Shown one piece after another: positions 25,483 through 34,548 of a DNA stretch of 64,000 nucleotides. The notes beneath the pieces were generated by a model. That model saw nothing but the letters and a program-made list of their open reading frames with translations. It made no database searches and had not been told where the DNA came from. Made by a program: the position numbers and the translations under genes. The stretch is from Streptomyces atratus (GTDB lineage Bacteria; Actinomycetota; Actinomycetes; Streptomycetales; Streptomycetaceae): assembly GCF_900119365.1 (NCBI RefSeq), contig NZ_FPJO01000002.1:527200-591199 (forward strand), read 5' to 3'. Each line of letters begins with the position of its first letter. Position 1 is the stretch's first letter.

Positions 25483-27819
25483 TCAGGCGTTGGGGGCCGC
25501 CACCGCCGCCTGGGGTCTGATGGGGAGGCGGTTTATCGGGCGGCCGGTGGCTGCGCGTACTGCTGCGGCCACTGCTGCCGGGGACGTCACCACGGGGACC
25601 GCCGAGGCGGGCTTGGCGCCGAAGGGGGCCACCACGTCGCGCTCTTCGATGAGTTTGACGATGCGAATTTCGGGTGCGTCCAGGGCGGTCGGGAGCGCGT
25701 AGCCGGTGAGGTCGGGGTGGCGGATCAGGCCGCGGGCGGTACGGAGGTTCTCGGTGAGGGCGGCGCCGATGCCCTGGGTGATGCCGGCCTCGATACGGGT
25801 CGCCAGCTGTGACGGGTTGAGGACCCGGCCGACGTCCTGGGCGACCGCCATCTCCACGACCCGGACCGAGCCGAGTTCGATGTCGACGTCCACCACCGCG
25901 CGGATCGCGCAGAAGGCGAGGCCGACGAAGGCGTCGCCCTGGCCGGATTCGTCGAGGGGTTCGGTCGGGTGGGGGCGGCACTGGGCGGTGGCCCAGAGTT
26001 CCTTGCCGTCCATCGCTTCCGTGACCGTCGTGGACAGCACACCGTCGTACGAGGTGATCTTGCCGTCGGCGATCTGCAGCAGCTCCGTGGACATGCCGAA
26101 CTTGTGGGCCAGGGGCTGGAGGAGCTGGGTGCGGACCATTTTGGCGGCGCGTTCCACCGCTCCGGCCGACACCCAGGTGTGGCGGCCGTGCGTCGCCGGG
26201 CCGGCCGGGGGCTGGTCGGTGTCGACGGACGCCACGTGGACCTCTTCGATGCCCAGGGTCTCCTGGACGACCTGCCGGGCGAGGGTCGAGAAGCCCTGGC
26301 CCGTCTCGACCGCCGCGCAGATGACCGTGGCGATGCCGTCGTGGACCCTGACCGTGGCCGTGGAGACCTCGTCGGCGCCCTCCGCGCCGAGCATGTGGAC
26401 CATGCCGAGCCCATAGCCGACCCCCCGGCGCACCGCACCCGGTTCGCCCGCGCCCTCGGGGCCGCCGGGGAGCAGCCAGTCGTCCTCCGGGGCATCCTTG
26501 GGGAGAGCGGGGAGGGGGAAGTCCCGTACGGAGGTGAGGAGTTCGGAGACGGGTGCGGGGCAGGTCACCGTCTGGCCGGTGGGCAGAATGTCGCCGGTGG
26601 CCAGGGCGTTGCGCAGGCGCAGTTCGACCGGGTCGATGCCGAGCTTGGCGGCCAGCTTGTCCATCTGGCCCTCGTAGGCCGCGCAGACCTGCATCGCGCC
26701 CTCGCCGCGCACATGGCCCGACGGCGGGTTGTTCGTACGGACGGCCCAGCCCTCGATGAACGCGTGCGGGACGACGTACGGGCCGCAGGCGAACGCGACC
26801 GCCGCGGCCAGCGACTCGGACGAGGATTCGGCGTACGCGCCCGCGTCGAGCAGGATCTGTGCCTCGACCTTCACCAGCCGCCCGTCGGCGTCCGCGTGAT
26901 GGCGGTAGCGCAGCAGCGTCGGGTGGCGGTGGGAGTGGCCGAGGAAGGACTCCTCGCGGGTGGCGGTCAGCTTGACCGGGCAGCCGGTGCGCAGGGCGAG
27001 CAGGCCGAGCGGAAGCTGGAAGCCGGGGTCCTCGCGGTCGCCGGTCGCGCCGGGGACACCCGTGACGACGACCTTCACCCGCTCCGGTTCGAGGCCGAAG
27101 CAGGCGGCGGCGAGGTCGCGGTCGGTGTGCGGGTCGGTGGAGGCGGTGTAGATCTCCACTCCGCCGTCGGGGCGGGGCACGGCGAGTCCGGCCTCGGCAC
27201 CGATCGGGGCCGGGTCCTGGCGGCCGATGCGGTACAGGCCCTCGACGACGACCTCGCCGGTGACGTCCGGGTCCCCGTAGCGCAGCGGGATGTGGCGGAT
27301 CAGATTGCCGTCGGGGTGCAGCGGTTCGGCGGCGAAGGCCTTCTCCGGGTCGGTGACCGGTTCGAGGACCTCGTACTCGACGGCGATGGCCGCGGCGGCG
27401 AGCCTGGCCGTGTCGGGGTGGTCGGCGGCGACCGCGGCGATCGGCTCGCCGTGGTGGCGGACCAGGTCGGACGCGAAGACCGGGCGGTCGACGATCCTGC
27501 GGCCGTACGCGCGCTCCCCGGGGATGTCCTCGTGCGTGATGACGGCCCGTACGCCCGCCATCTCGACGGCGGCCGAGGTGTCGACGGACAGGATCCGGGC
27601 GTGCGGGTGCGGGGAGCGGAGGACCGCCGCCCAGAGCAGGCCCTCGGCCCAGAGGTCGGCCGCGTACGGGAAGGTGCCCTCGGTCTTGGCGCGCGCGTCG
27701 GCGGGCGGCAGCGAGACGCCGAGGCCGAGTGCGGGCGGCTCGGTGTCGGGGCCCTCGGTCACCGAGGTGGTGATCCGTGTGCTGGTCGCGTTGGCAGCGG
27801 TGGCTGCGTCGTTGCTCAC
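25483..27819 (-). CDS. Xanthine dehydrogenase-family molybdenum subunit
   Basis: 778 aa. Both aldehyde oxidase/xanthine dehydrogenase molybdopterin-binding domains are present: the a/b hammerhead near residues 35-140 (GRRIVDRPVFASDLVRHHGEPIAAVAA), then the large MoCo domain with GVPGATGDREDPGFQ and PSGHVRGEG. The active-site Glu region QGIGAALTENL is near the C-terminus. It is the catalytic subunit of a three-gene molybdenum hydroxylase in the order FAD, 2Fe-2S, Mo, each overlapping the next by 4 bases. The substrate (purine, aldehyde or other N-heterocycle) cannot be settled from sequence. Confidence 0.92.
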   Translation of the reverse strand: MSNDAATAANATSTRITTSVTEGPDTEPPALGLGVSLPPADARAKTEGTFPYAADLWAEGLLWAAVLRSPHPHARILSVDTSAAVEMAGVRAVITHEDIPGERAYGRRIVDRPVFASDLVRHHGEPIAAVAADHPDTARLAAAAIAVEYEVLEPVTDPEKAFAAEPLHPDGNLIRHIPLRYGDPDVTGEVVVEGLYRIGRQDPAPIGAEAGLAVPRPDGGVEIYTASTDPHTDRDLAAACFGLEPERVKVVVTGVPGATGDREDPGFQLPLGLLALRTGCPVKLTATREESFLGHSHRHPTLLRYRHHADADGRLVKVEAQILLDAGAYAESSSESLAAAVAFACGPYVVPHAFIEGWAVRTNNPPSGHVRGEGAMQVCAAYEGQMDKLAAKLGIDPVELRLRNALATGDILPTGQTVTCPAPVSELLTSVRDFPLPALPKDAPEDDWLLPGGPEGAGEPGAVRRGVGYGLGMVHMLGAEGADEVSTATVRVHDGIATVICAAVETGQGFSTLARQVVQETLGIEEVHVASVDTDQPPAGPATHGRHTWVSAGAVERAAKMVRTQLLQPLAHKFGMSTELLQIADGKITSYDGVLSTTVTEAMDGKELWATAQCRPHPTEPLDESGQGDAFVGLAFCAIRAVVDVDIELGSVRVVEMAVAQDVGRVLNPSQLATRIEAGITQGIGAALTENLRTARGLIRHPDLTGYALPTALDAPEIRIVKLIEERDVVAPFGAKPASAVPVVTSPAAVAAAVRAATGRPINRLPIRPQAAVAAPNA

Positions 27820-29714
27820 GCCATGCCTCCGTCCTGCGGGTGCGACTGGACGCTACCGGCGCCGGGGGCCGCCTGGTGCGGGATGCGGGCCTCGTCGGGC
27901 TCCGGGGACGTGGAGTCCGACGAGGCTGGGTCGATGGTGGCCTCGCGGCCTGCGATGACCTCGTTGACGGCGTCGAGGACACCTCGATAGCCGGAACAGC
28001 GGCAGAGGTTTCCGCAGAGCGCCTGACGCGTCTCCAGTTCGCTGGGGGCGTGGTTGCCCTCCAGCAGGTCGTGGACGGTCATGGCCATGCCGGGGATGCA
28101 GAAGCCGCACTGGACGGCGCCGCACTTGGTGAGGGCGCGCTGGACATCGGACGGTTCGCCGTCCACGGCGAGGCCCTCGACCGTACGCACCTCGCTGCCG
28201 GCCGCGGTCGCTGCGGGGACCAGACAGGAGGCGACCAGCCGACCGTCCACCTGGACGTTGCACGCGCCGCATTCGCCCTGCGAGCAGCCGTCCTTGGCGC
28301 CGGCCAGGCCGAGGCGCTCACGGAGCACGTAGAGGAGCGACTCGCCGATCCAGGCGTCGGTGACGGGGCGGTCGGCGCCGTTCACGTGCAGGACGTAGGA
28401 GGCGGCGGGGTGCTCGTCCGGGACGGCGAGCGGCTGGGGGTCGGTGGGTTGAACGGCGGCGTCCGGCTGGGCGTCGTCCGACGGTTGGAGGTCGGCGGCC
28501 GGTTGGGCGTCCAGCGGCTCGGCGTCGGGAGACTCGGCATCGGGAGACTCGGCATCGGGAGACTCGGCATCGGGAGACTCGGCGTCGGGAGCCTGCGCCT
28601 CCGGCGGTGCTGTGTCGGCCGAGGGGGCAGGTGCGGCGTCGTCGACGACCACGGGCTGCGGGGCGTCGGGAGCCGGCTCCGGCGGCTGGTCCGCGGAGTG
28701 CTGCTCGGGCCCGGGCTCGGGCTCGGCCTCCGCCGAATGCTCGAAAGGCGCTTCGTCCGAAGCCGAGGCGTTGTCGGAGGGCGTCGCCGGTGCTTCCTCG
28801 GGGGTCGGCGCCTCCTCGGGAGCCGGTGCCTTCTCGGCCTCGGAAACGGCCTCGGAAACGGGCTCGGAAACGGGCTCCGGAGCGGGCTCGGAAACGGGCT
28901 CCGGAACAGCCTCGGAAACGGGCTCCGGAGCAGCCTGGGGCTCCGGAGTCGGCTGCTGTGTCGCCCACGGGGCGGGCGCACCGCCCGGCAGCGTGGCCGG
29001 CGGGGTCCGGTCCCCGTACCACTGGGCGGCCAGGGCCGAGGCGGCGAATTCGCCGGACTCCTCCGGGAGATCACCGTCGGCGACCGGGATCGTCCACTGA
29101 CCGGTGTGGCCACCCTGGGGGGTGTGACCGGCGTGGTCGACGTGGCCGGCCTGACCGGTGTGGTCGACCTGACCCGCGTGCCCGACCTGACCCGTGTGGT
29201 CGACTTGACCCGCGTGCCCGACCTGACCGGTGTGGACGCCGTACTCCGTGGACTCGGTGAAGTTCCACTGGCCCGTGGCCACCCCGTGCGTCTCCCCGTA
29301 CTGCTGCTGCGGGTACGCGTCGTGAGGGGTCTGCGGGACCTGGGAGACGTCAGGGGCCTGCGGGTACTCGTAGTCGTACGGGCCCCGCTGCTGGTTCGGG
29401 TCCGGCCAGTGCACCGCCTCGGGTGCCGGCTGCTCCGCGCCCGTTTCGTGCTCCTGCCGGCTCTGCGGCTGCACGACCCAGCTGCCCGTGGCCGACGGGT
29501 CGAGCCCGGCCGCGGGCGTCAGCGGAAGGATCATCGGCGGTACGTAACCCTGGCCGGGCGCGGCCAGGGGGATGTTCGCCAGGTCCTCCGGCGGCAGGTG
29601 GACGAAGGCGGTCGCGTCGGCGTCGTACTCGCCGCCCTGCGGCGTCGGCTGCCAGCTCCCGTGCCGCAGGTGCTCCTGCTGCCCGTGCTGATCGTTGCGG
29701 TCCTCGTTGCTCAC
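27816..29714 (-). CDS. 2Fe-2S subunit of a molybdenum hydroxylase with a long disordered N-terminal extension
   Basis: 632 aa, about 450 more than the usual 160-200 aa. The C-terminal catalytic part has the plant-ferredoxin cluster CSQGECGACNV...C near residues 475-500 and the second cluster CGFCIPG...CRC near 535-575, both complete. The extension is Pro/Glu/Ala-rich and contains two repeat zones: about four copies of SPDAE and an alternating GHAGQVDHTGQ-type run. No Fe-S or membrane motif is in it. It may be an interaction or localisation region. The reading frame is continuous and codon bias is high throughout. Confidence 0.88.
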   Translation of the reverse strand: MSNEDRNDQHGQQEHLRHGSWQPTPQGGEYDADATAFVHLPPEDLANIPLAAPGQGYVPPMILPLTPAAGLDPSATGSWVVQPQSRQEHETGAEQPAPEAVHWPDPNQQRGPYDYEYPQAPDVSQVPQTPHDAYPQQQYGETHGVATGQWNFTESTEYGVHTGQVGHAGQVDHTGQVGHAGQVDHTGQAGHVDHAGHTPQGGHTGQWTIPVADGDLPEESGEFAASALAAQWYGDRTPPATLPGGAPAPWATQQPTPEPQAAPEPVSEAVPEPVSEPAPEPVSEPVSEAVSEAEKAPAPEEAPTPEEAPATPSDNASASDEAPFEHSAEAEPEPGPEQHSADQPPEPAPDAPQPVVVDDAAPAPSADTAPPEAQAPDAESPDAESPDAESPDAESPDAEPLDAQPAADLQPSDDAQPDAAVQPTDPQPLAVPDEHPAASYVLHVNGADRPVTDAWIGESLLYVLRERLGLAGAKDGCSQGECGACNVQVDGRLVASCLVPAATAAGSEVRTVEGLAVDGEPSDVQRALTKCGAVQCGFCIPGMAMTVHDLLEGNHAPSELETRQALCGNLCRCSGYRGVLDAVNEVIAGREATIDPASSDSTSPEPDEARIPHQAAPGAGSVQSHPQDGGMA

Positions 29715-30607
29715 GACAGTGCCCTCCCCAGCGCGCGTCGGGCCAGCGCGGCGACGGTCCGCCGCAGATGCAGTACGGCGGGGGGCAGCGGTGGTGCCTC
29801 TCCCCCGTCGGCGGGCGGTGCCTGGTCCGGGATGCAGGCCGCGGCGACGTACTCGCCGAAGGCGGCCAGCGCGTCGGGGGCCAGGCCGCGTTCGCCGTCC
29901 CAGTCGATCAGTGAGGCGATCCAGCGCTCGGCCTCCAGCGGCCGCAGCGGCATCGGCGCGATGGCGCCGACCGCGCAGCGCACCCCGCGCCGGGCCGGGT
30001 CGAGGACGATCGCGACGGATGCGGTGGCGCGGCCGGGGCCGGTGCGGCCGGTGGCCTTCAGGAAGACCTGGGGGGCGTGCAGCAGCGGTACCCGGACGAA
30101 GCCGATGAGTTCGGCGGGTTCGAGCATGTCGCGGCCGGCCAGCAGGTGCGAGACCGGGATCTCGCGGCGGGCGCCGCCCGGGCCGGCGATGACCAGTTCG
30201 GCCTCCAGCGCGGCGAGCACCGGCAGGGCGTCGCCGGTCGGGGCCGCGGTGGCGATGTTGCCGCCGAGCGTTCCGGCGTTGCGGATCTGGGGCGGGCCCG
30301 CGGCGCGTGCCGACGCGGCCAGGGCGGGGATGAGGGCGGCGAAGTCGGGCCGCCCCATGCGCGCATGGGTGAGTCCGGCGCCGAGCAGGGCGTGGCCGTC
30401 CTGGTAGTGCCAGCCGCGCAGCTCGCTGATCCGGCCCAGGCCGACCAGGCCCGAGGGGCGCAGCAGCCCCTTGTTGACGGCCGACATCAGGTCTGTACCG
30501 CCTGCCACAGGAACGGCGGCGGGCATGGCGCCGAGCGCCGCCACGGCCTCGTCGAGCGAGGCCGGCAACGTCACGGACTGCGTCGCCTGCGGTGCGTGCG
30601 TGGTCAA
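29711..30607 (-). CDS. FAD-binding subunit of a molybdenum hydroxylase
   Basis: About 298 aa. FAD-binding motifs PVAGGTDLM (near residue 35) and TLGGNIATAAPTGD (near 115) match the CoxM/XdhB family. It is the first of the three-gene operon and passes electrons from the 2Fe-2S subunit to the final acceptor. I chose TTG 30607 (MTTHAPQATQSV), which has GGAAGGGG upstream. The frame remains open for another 380 bases but that part has no family similarity. ATG 30736 is the alternative. Confidence 0.82.
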   Translation of the reverse strand: MTTHAPQATQSVTLPASLDEAVAALGAMPAAVPVAGGTDLMSAVNKGLLRPSGLVGLGRISELRGWHYQDGHALLGAGLTHARMGRPDFAALIPALAASARAAGPPQIRNAGTLGGNIATAAPTGDALPVLAALEAELVIAGPGGARREIPVSHLLAGRDMLEPAELIGFVRVPLLHAPQVFLKATGRTGPGRATASVAIVLDPARRGVRCAVGAIAPMPLRPLEAERWIASLIDWDGERGLAPDALAAFGEYVAAACIPDQAPPADGGEAPPLPPAVLHLRRTVAALARRALGRALS

Positions 30608-30987
30608 CCCAGCTGCCCCTTCCCGGTGTCCCGGCTGTCCGGCTGTTTCGCCGTACGGTACGTGCTCAAAGCCTGGACGTGGCAACTCTGGCACATCTTC
30701 GGATCGGACCGACGCGAGGGTCCACGAAGGGCGCATCCATCCCTGATCAGAGGAATGTTCCCGTTTCGGACCGCTTCGGCCCGCTTCGGTGCCGAGTGTG
30801 AATTGCGACTCTTCGCCATGCCTTGTTGCTGATTGTTCCTCTGCGGTGCTCTGCCGCGCGGCAGACGGCAGCTCGACGACACGACCTGGTGCGGCGGCCT
30901 TTGCGGCAGGGCGAGTTCCGGACAAAAAACCGTCGGCAGGCACGTCCGTTTCGGGGCGTGCCGGCCGGAGTCCGGGTGCGGTCGGGA
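30608..30987. other. Leader region of the molybdenum hydroxylase operon
   Basis: 380 bases between the FAD subunit and the hexosaminidase 3' end. The minus-strand frame stays open here, but the composition changes to A/T-richer sequence around 30790-30840, where the promoter is likeliest. A short direct repeat CCGCTTCGG occurs near 30772-30788. I see no additional gene or RNA. Confidence 0.4.
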
Positions 30988-32655
30988 TCACACGTTCGGG
31001 GGCACTCCGTCGATGGGCCGGCCCAGCACACCGGGGCGCTGCTGCCGGGGCAACGGGCCGCCCGGCGGCCGGTAGTCGACGCCGACGGCGTCAAGTCGGG
31101 CGTAGTGCGTGGTCATTCGGCGCTCGAAGGCGGCGAAGTCCCGCTCGGCGGAGGCGGGCAGCGGTGACCAGGCGACCTCGGCGAACGCCGCGAGGCGCGG
31201 GAAGACCTGGTAGTCGACGCGGGCCCGGTTCTGCATCACCTCGGTCCAGACATTGGCCTGGGTGCCCAGGATGTGACGGGCCGCCTCCTCGGAGAGTCCC
31301 GCCGGTACGGGTTCGAAGCGGTAGACGTCCTCCAGGGTACGGACGAAGCCGATGGGCATCGGCTCGTCGGGGCCGGCGTCCTGACGGTGGTCCAGGTACA
31401 CGTGCTGCTCGGGGCACATGACGACGTCGTGGCCGGCCTCCGCGGCGGCGATGCCTCCACCGTAGCCCCGCCAGGAGGACACGGCGGCGCCCGCCGGGAG
31501 GCCGCCCTCCAGGATCTCGTCCCAGCCGATCAGCCGGCGTCCACGTGCGGTGAGCCAGGTGTCGAAGTGCCGGATGATCCAGGACTGCAGCTCGTCCTCG
31601 TCGGCCAGGCCGAATTCTTCGATCCGGGTTTGGGCGACCGGCGACTCCTTCCACTGCTCCTTGCGGCATTCGTCGCCGCCGATGTGGATGAACGGCGAGG
31701 TGGCGGCGGGGAAGAGGTCGAGGACCTCTTCGAGGACGCCTTCGAAGAAGCGCAGGGTGTTGTCAGTGGGGGCGAGTACGTTCGCGTTGATGCCCCAGGT
31801 GTCCCAGACGGAGAGGGTGGTGGTGTCGATGACGTCGGTGTTGCCCAGTTCGGGGTACGCGGCGATGGCGGCCTGCGAGTGGCCCGGGATGTCGATCTCG
31901 GGGACGACGCGGATATGCCGCTCGGCGGCGTACGCGACGATCTCGCGGATGTCGTCCTGCGTGTAGTAGCCGCCGTGCGGGGTCTCGTCCCACAGCTCGG
32001 AGGCCCGGTGACCGTGCTTCGTACGGGACCGCCAGGAGCCGATCTCGGTGAGCCGCGGGTAGCGCTTGATCTCGATGCGCCAGCCCTGGTCGTCGGTGAG
32101 GTGGAAGTGGAAGACGTTCAGCTTGTGCGCGGCGAGGAGGTCGAGATAGCGCAGGACGTCGTCCTTGGCCATGAAGTGCCGTGCCACGTCGAGCATCATG
32201 CCGCGCCATGCGAAGCGGGGGCCGTCCTCGATGTCCGTGCCGGGGATCGCGCGGCGCGCGCCGGGATCGACGGGCGCTCGGCGGAAGGCTTCGGGGCCCA
32301 GGAGCTGACGGAGGGTCTGCGCGCCCCAGAAGACCCCGGCGGGGCTGCCTCCGGTGATCTCGACGCTTCCGCCGGTCCCGGTGCTCAGCCGGTAGCCCTC
32401 CGGCTCCAGCGCCGGGTCGATGCCCAGCCGGACGTTGTTCGTGGTGTGTTCGCCGCCCGGGGCGAGCGGCAGGCCGAAGGCGGCGCCGAGCGTGGTGCGC
32501 AGCCAGCGTTCGGTGTTCTCCGTGCCGGGGGCCGCCGTGATGGTGGTGGACGGGTCGAACAGGAAGCCGGGCCGCCCTTCACCACCGGCGCGCACGGGCG
32601 CCGGGACGAGGTGCGCGGGCGCCGGGGTCGGGTCCATGTCTTGGTCCATGTCCAT
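30988..32655 (-). CDS. Beta-N-acetylhexosaminidase (GH20)
   Basis: 555 aa, cytoplasmic, with no signal peptide. The GH20b-like N-terminal domain (about residues 25-140) precedes the TIM barrel. The catalytic Asp-Glu pair is in HIGGDEC (Asp328-Glu329), and HLTDDQGWRIEIK is the conserved entry motif. It would hydrolyse terminal GlcNAc from imported chito-oligosaccharides. Its ATG is 4 bases after the truncated sugar permease, with AAAGGA inside that gene, so the two are co-transcribed. A dre-like site about 110 bases before the permease remnant suggests DasR control. Confidence 0.93.
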   Translation of the reverse strand: MDMDQDMDPTPAPAHLVPAPVRAGGEGRPGFLFDPSTTITAAPGTENTERWLRTTLGAAFGLPLAPGGEHTTNNVRLGIDPALEPEGYRLSTGTGGSVEITGGSPAGVFWGAQTLRQLLGPEAFRRAPVDPGARRAIPGTDIEDGPRFAWRGMMLDVARHFMAKDDVLRYLDLLAAHKLNVFHFHLTDDQGWRIEIKRYPRLTEIGSWRSRTKHGHRASELWDETPHGGYYTQDDIREIVAYAAERHIRVVPEIDIPGHSQAAIAAYPELGNTDVIDTTTLSVWDTWGINANVLAPTDNTLRFFEGVLEEVLDLFPAATSPFIHIGGDECRKEQWKESPVAQTRIEEFGLADEDELQSWIIRHFDTWLTARGRRLIGWDEILEGGLPAGAAVSSWRGYGGGIAAAEAGHDVVMCPEQHVYLDHRQDAGPDEPMPIGFVRTLEDVYRFEPVPAGLSEEAARHILGTQANVWTEVMQNRARVDYQVFPRLAAFAEVAWSPLPASAERDFAAFERRMTTHYARLDAVGVDYRPPGGPLPRQQRPGVLGRPIDGVPPNV

Positions 32656-32659
32656 GGCG

Positions 32660-33148
32660 TCAGTCCTTTACCGCTCCGCCGAGTCCCGAGACCAGGCGGC
32701 GCTGTACGAGTACGAAGAAGACCAGCACGGGAATGGTCATCACCGTCGAGGCTGCCATGATTCCTCCCCAGTCGTTCTCATCGGGTTTGAAGAAGACCAG
32801 CAGCGCCATGGGAAGCGTCGACTGGGAGGTGTCGCTGATGATGAACGACTTCGCGAACAGGAAGTCGTTCCAGGTGGAGATGAACGAGAAGACGCTGGTC
32901 GCCACGAGGCCGGGGAAGACCAGCGGGAAGAGGATCTGCCACAGGAAGCGGGTGCGGCTCGCACCGTCGATGCAGGCGGCCTCCTCCAGTGCCTCCGGGA
33001 CGGCCTTGACGAAGCCGCGCAGCATCCAGATCGCGAACGGCAGCGAGAAGGCGAGGTGCGGCAGGATCAGCGAGCCGAGCGTGTTCAGCCGGCCGAAGTC
33101 CCGCATCAGGAAGAACAGCGGGATGGTCAGTGCCTCGACCGGCACCAT
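32660..33148 (-). pseudogene. Truncated sugar ABC permease (MalG/DasC-type), C-terminal half only
   Basis: 162 aa against about 275 for the family. The remaining part is well preserved: MVPVEALTIPLFFLM, then the EAA loop EALEEAACIDGASRTRFLW, and the ending VQRRLVSGLGGAVKD. In-frame TGA TGA lies just upstream of the ATG, so the first four membrane helices are gone. The partner permease and binding protein that belong upstream are also absent. The remnant keeps the promoter joined to the GH20 gene but should not form a working channel. Confidence 0.85.
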
Positions 33149-33258
33149 CTGGCGACTTCATCAGGTCCACGGCGAGGGTGCGGTGCGAACTGCTCTTCAG
33201 GCGTGCGTTTCGTTGTGCACAACTGGCAGGAGAGTAGGTGCGCACGCAGACGCCGACA

Positions 33259-33274
33259 AGTGGTCTCTACCACT
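33259..33274. promoter_or_regulatory. DasR-responsive element (dre-like palindrome)
   Basis: AGTGGTCTCTACCACT. The known dre consensus in streptomycetes is close to A-(G/C)-TGGTCTAGACCA-(G/C)-T. Here both arms are exact and only the centre differs. It lies about 110 bases upstream of the truncated permease and GH20 genes, where DasR control by glucosamine-6-phosphate would fit. A 12-bp perfect palindrome (GTTGTGCACAAC, 33212-33223) lies between it and the gene. Confidence 0.72.
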
Positions 33275-33308
33275 CTGTGACCCGGTGAAGCAGTCCGTGC
33301 AACGCAAA

Positions 33309-33349
33309 GGGCCCCCGGGGCGCGCGTCGAACGCGCGCCCCGGGGGCCC
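33309..33349 (-). terminator. Strong hairpin terminator after the DUF3039 gene
   Basis: Perfect 19-bp arms (33309-33327 and 33331-33349) with a 3-base loop, followed by TTT on the minus strand, 39 bases after the DUF3039 stop. Confidence 0.82.
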
Positions 33350-33387
33350 GAAGCAATGGTCGCCGGACGGCTCCGGCCTGCTTCCCG

Positions 33388-33681
33388 CTACTTCTTGTCC
33401 TTGCCGCCCTTGCCCTTGTCCTTGTCGCCACCGGCGCCCATGGACTCGTAGATCTCCTTGCACATGGGACAGACCGGGTACTTCTTGGGGTCGCGCCCCG
33501 GTACCCAGACCTTTCCGCACAGTGCGACCACGGGGGTGCCCTCCAGGGCACTCGCCATGATCTTGTCCTTCTGGACGTAGTGGGCGTAGCGCTCGTGGTC
33601 GCCGTCGCCGTTCGACACCTGCGGCGTCGGCTCCACGAGGGTTCCGGTACCTGCCCCGCGCTCGGGCTCAAGAGTGCTCAT
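33388..33681 (-). CDS. DUF3039 protein with rubredoxin-like Cys pairs
   Basis: 97 aa from ATG 33681 (MSTLEPERG). Conserved actinobacterial family of unknown function. The centre has VVALCGKVWVPGRDPKKYPVCPMCKEIYE, giving C-x(n)-C-x2-C that could bind zinc. The tail is Lys/Gly/Asp-rich and disordered. It sits between yqgE and a terminator, in the same position as its S. coelicolor relative beside murA. Confidence 0.85.
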   Translation of the reverse strand: MSTLEPERGAGTGTLVEPTPQVSNGDGDHERYAHYVQKDKIMASALEGTPVVALCGKVWVPGRDPKKYPVCPMCKEIYESMGAGGDKDKGKGGKDKK

Positions 33682-33711
33682 AACCGCCAAGGGTACCGAC
33701 AGCCCGGAGCT

Positions 33712-34272
33712 TCAGTTCAGCGAAGGGTCGTCCGGATAGGTGGCGATCATCGCCAGTTCGCTGCGCTGGCGGCGCAGGACCGCGCGCCAGAGGTGTTCCG
33801 GGCGCGGGGAGGAGACGTCCCCGGGCTCGGACTCGACCACGTACCAGGCGCCCTCGGTCAGTTCGGCCTCCAGCTGGCCCGGGCCCCAGCCCGCGTAACC
33901 GGCGAAGATCCGCAGCGAGCCGAGCGCCGCGGCCAGCAGCTCCGGCGGCGCCTCCAGGTCCACCAGGCCGATCGCCCCGTACACCCGGCGCCAGCCGAGC
34001 GGACCCTCGTCGCCGGGGATGACGGCCACACCGAGCGCCGAGTCGAGCGAGACCGGGCCGCCCTGGAAGACGACGTCCGGTTCACCGGCCAGGCCCGCCC
34101 AGGGCATGAGGATGTCGCGGACGCCGACCGGGGTCGGGCGGTTCAGGACCACGCCGAGTGAGCCCTCCTCGTCGTGGTCGAGGAGCAGCACCACCGCGCG
34201 GTCGAAATTCGGGTCCGCGAGCGCGGGTGTGGCCACGAGCAGTCGCCCTGTGAGCGAGGACACCTCGGTCAT
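33712..34272 (-). CDS. YqgE/AlgH family protein
   Basis: 186 aa. Family signatures: LTGRLLVATPAL at the start, DRAVVLLLDHDEEGSLGVVLNRPT, VFQGGPVSLDSALGV and IFAGYAGWGPGQLEAEL. The fold is known from several bacteria but no activity is established. It is divergent from murA across about 275 bases. Confidence 0.92.
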   Translation of the reverse strand: MTEVSSLTGRLLVATPALADPNFDRAVVLLLDHDEEGSLGVVLNRPTPVGVRDILMPWAGLAGEPDVVFQGGPVSLDSALGVAVIPGDEGPLGWRRVYGAIGLVDLEAPPELLAAALGSLRIFAGYAGWGPGQLEAELTEGAWYVVESEPGDVSSPRPEHLWRAVLRRQRSELAMIATYPDDPSLN

Positions 34273-34548
34273 GGCAGAAATGATCCCGCATCTTCGCTCC
34301 CCGCGGGGACCGAGCGGGCCGCCCGGTCGCCGGACGGGCCGCGGCGCAGCTCAGGGCGCACGGGTGCACGGGGAGCGCGCATTGCGGAGGACCATGCGGA
34401 CGGTCACCCTCCGCAAGACCCGGGAAGCAGAGCGTGTTGTGGCGGATTCATGACGTTCGTACACCCCCTCTTCTCTTACGGAATGGGGGCAGTGGGCCAT
34501 TACTCTTTCGTTTGGCCCCCTGCCCGACCACTCCGGAACGCGAGATTC

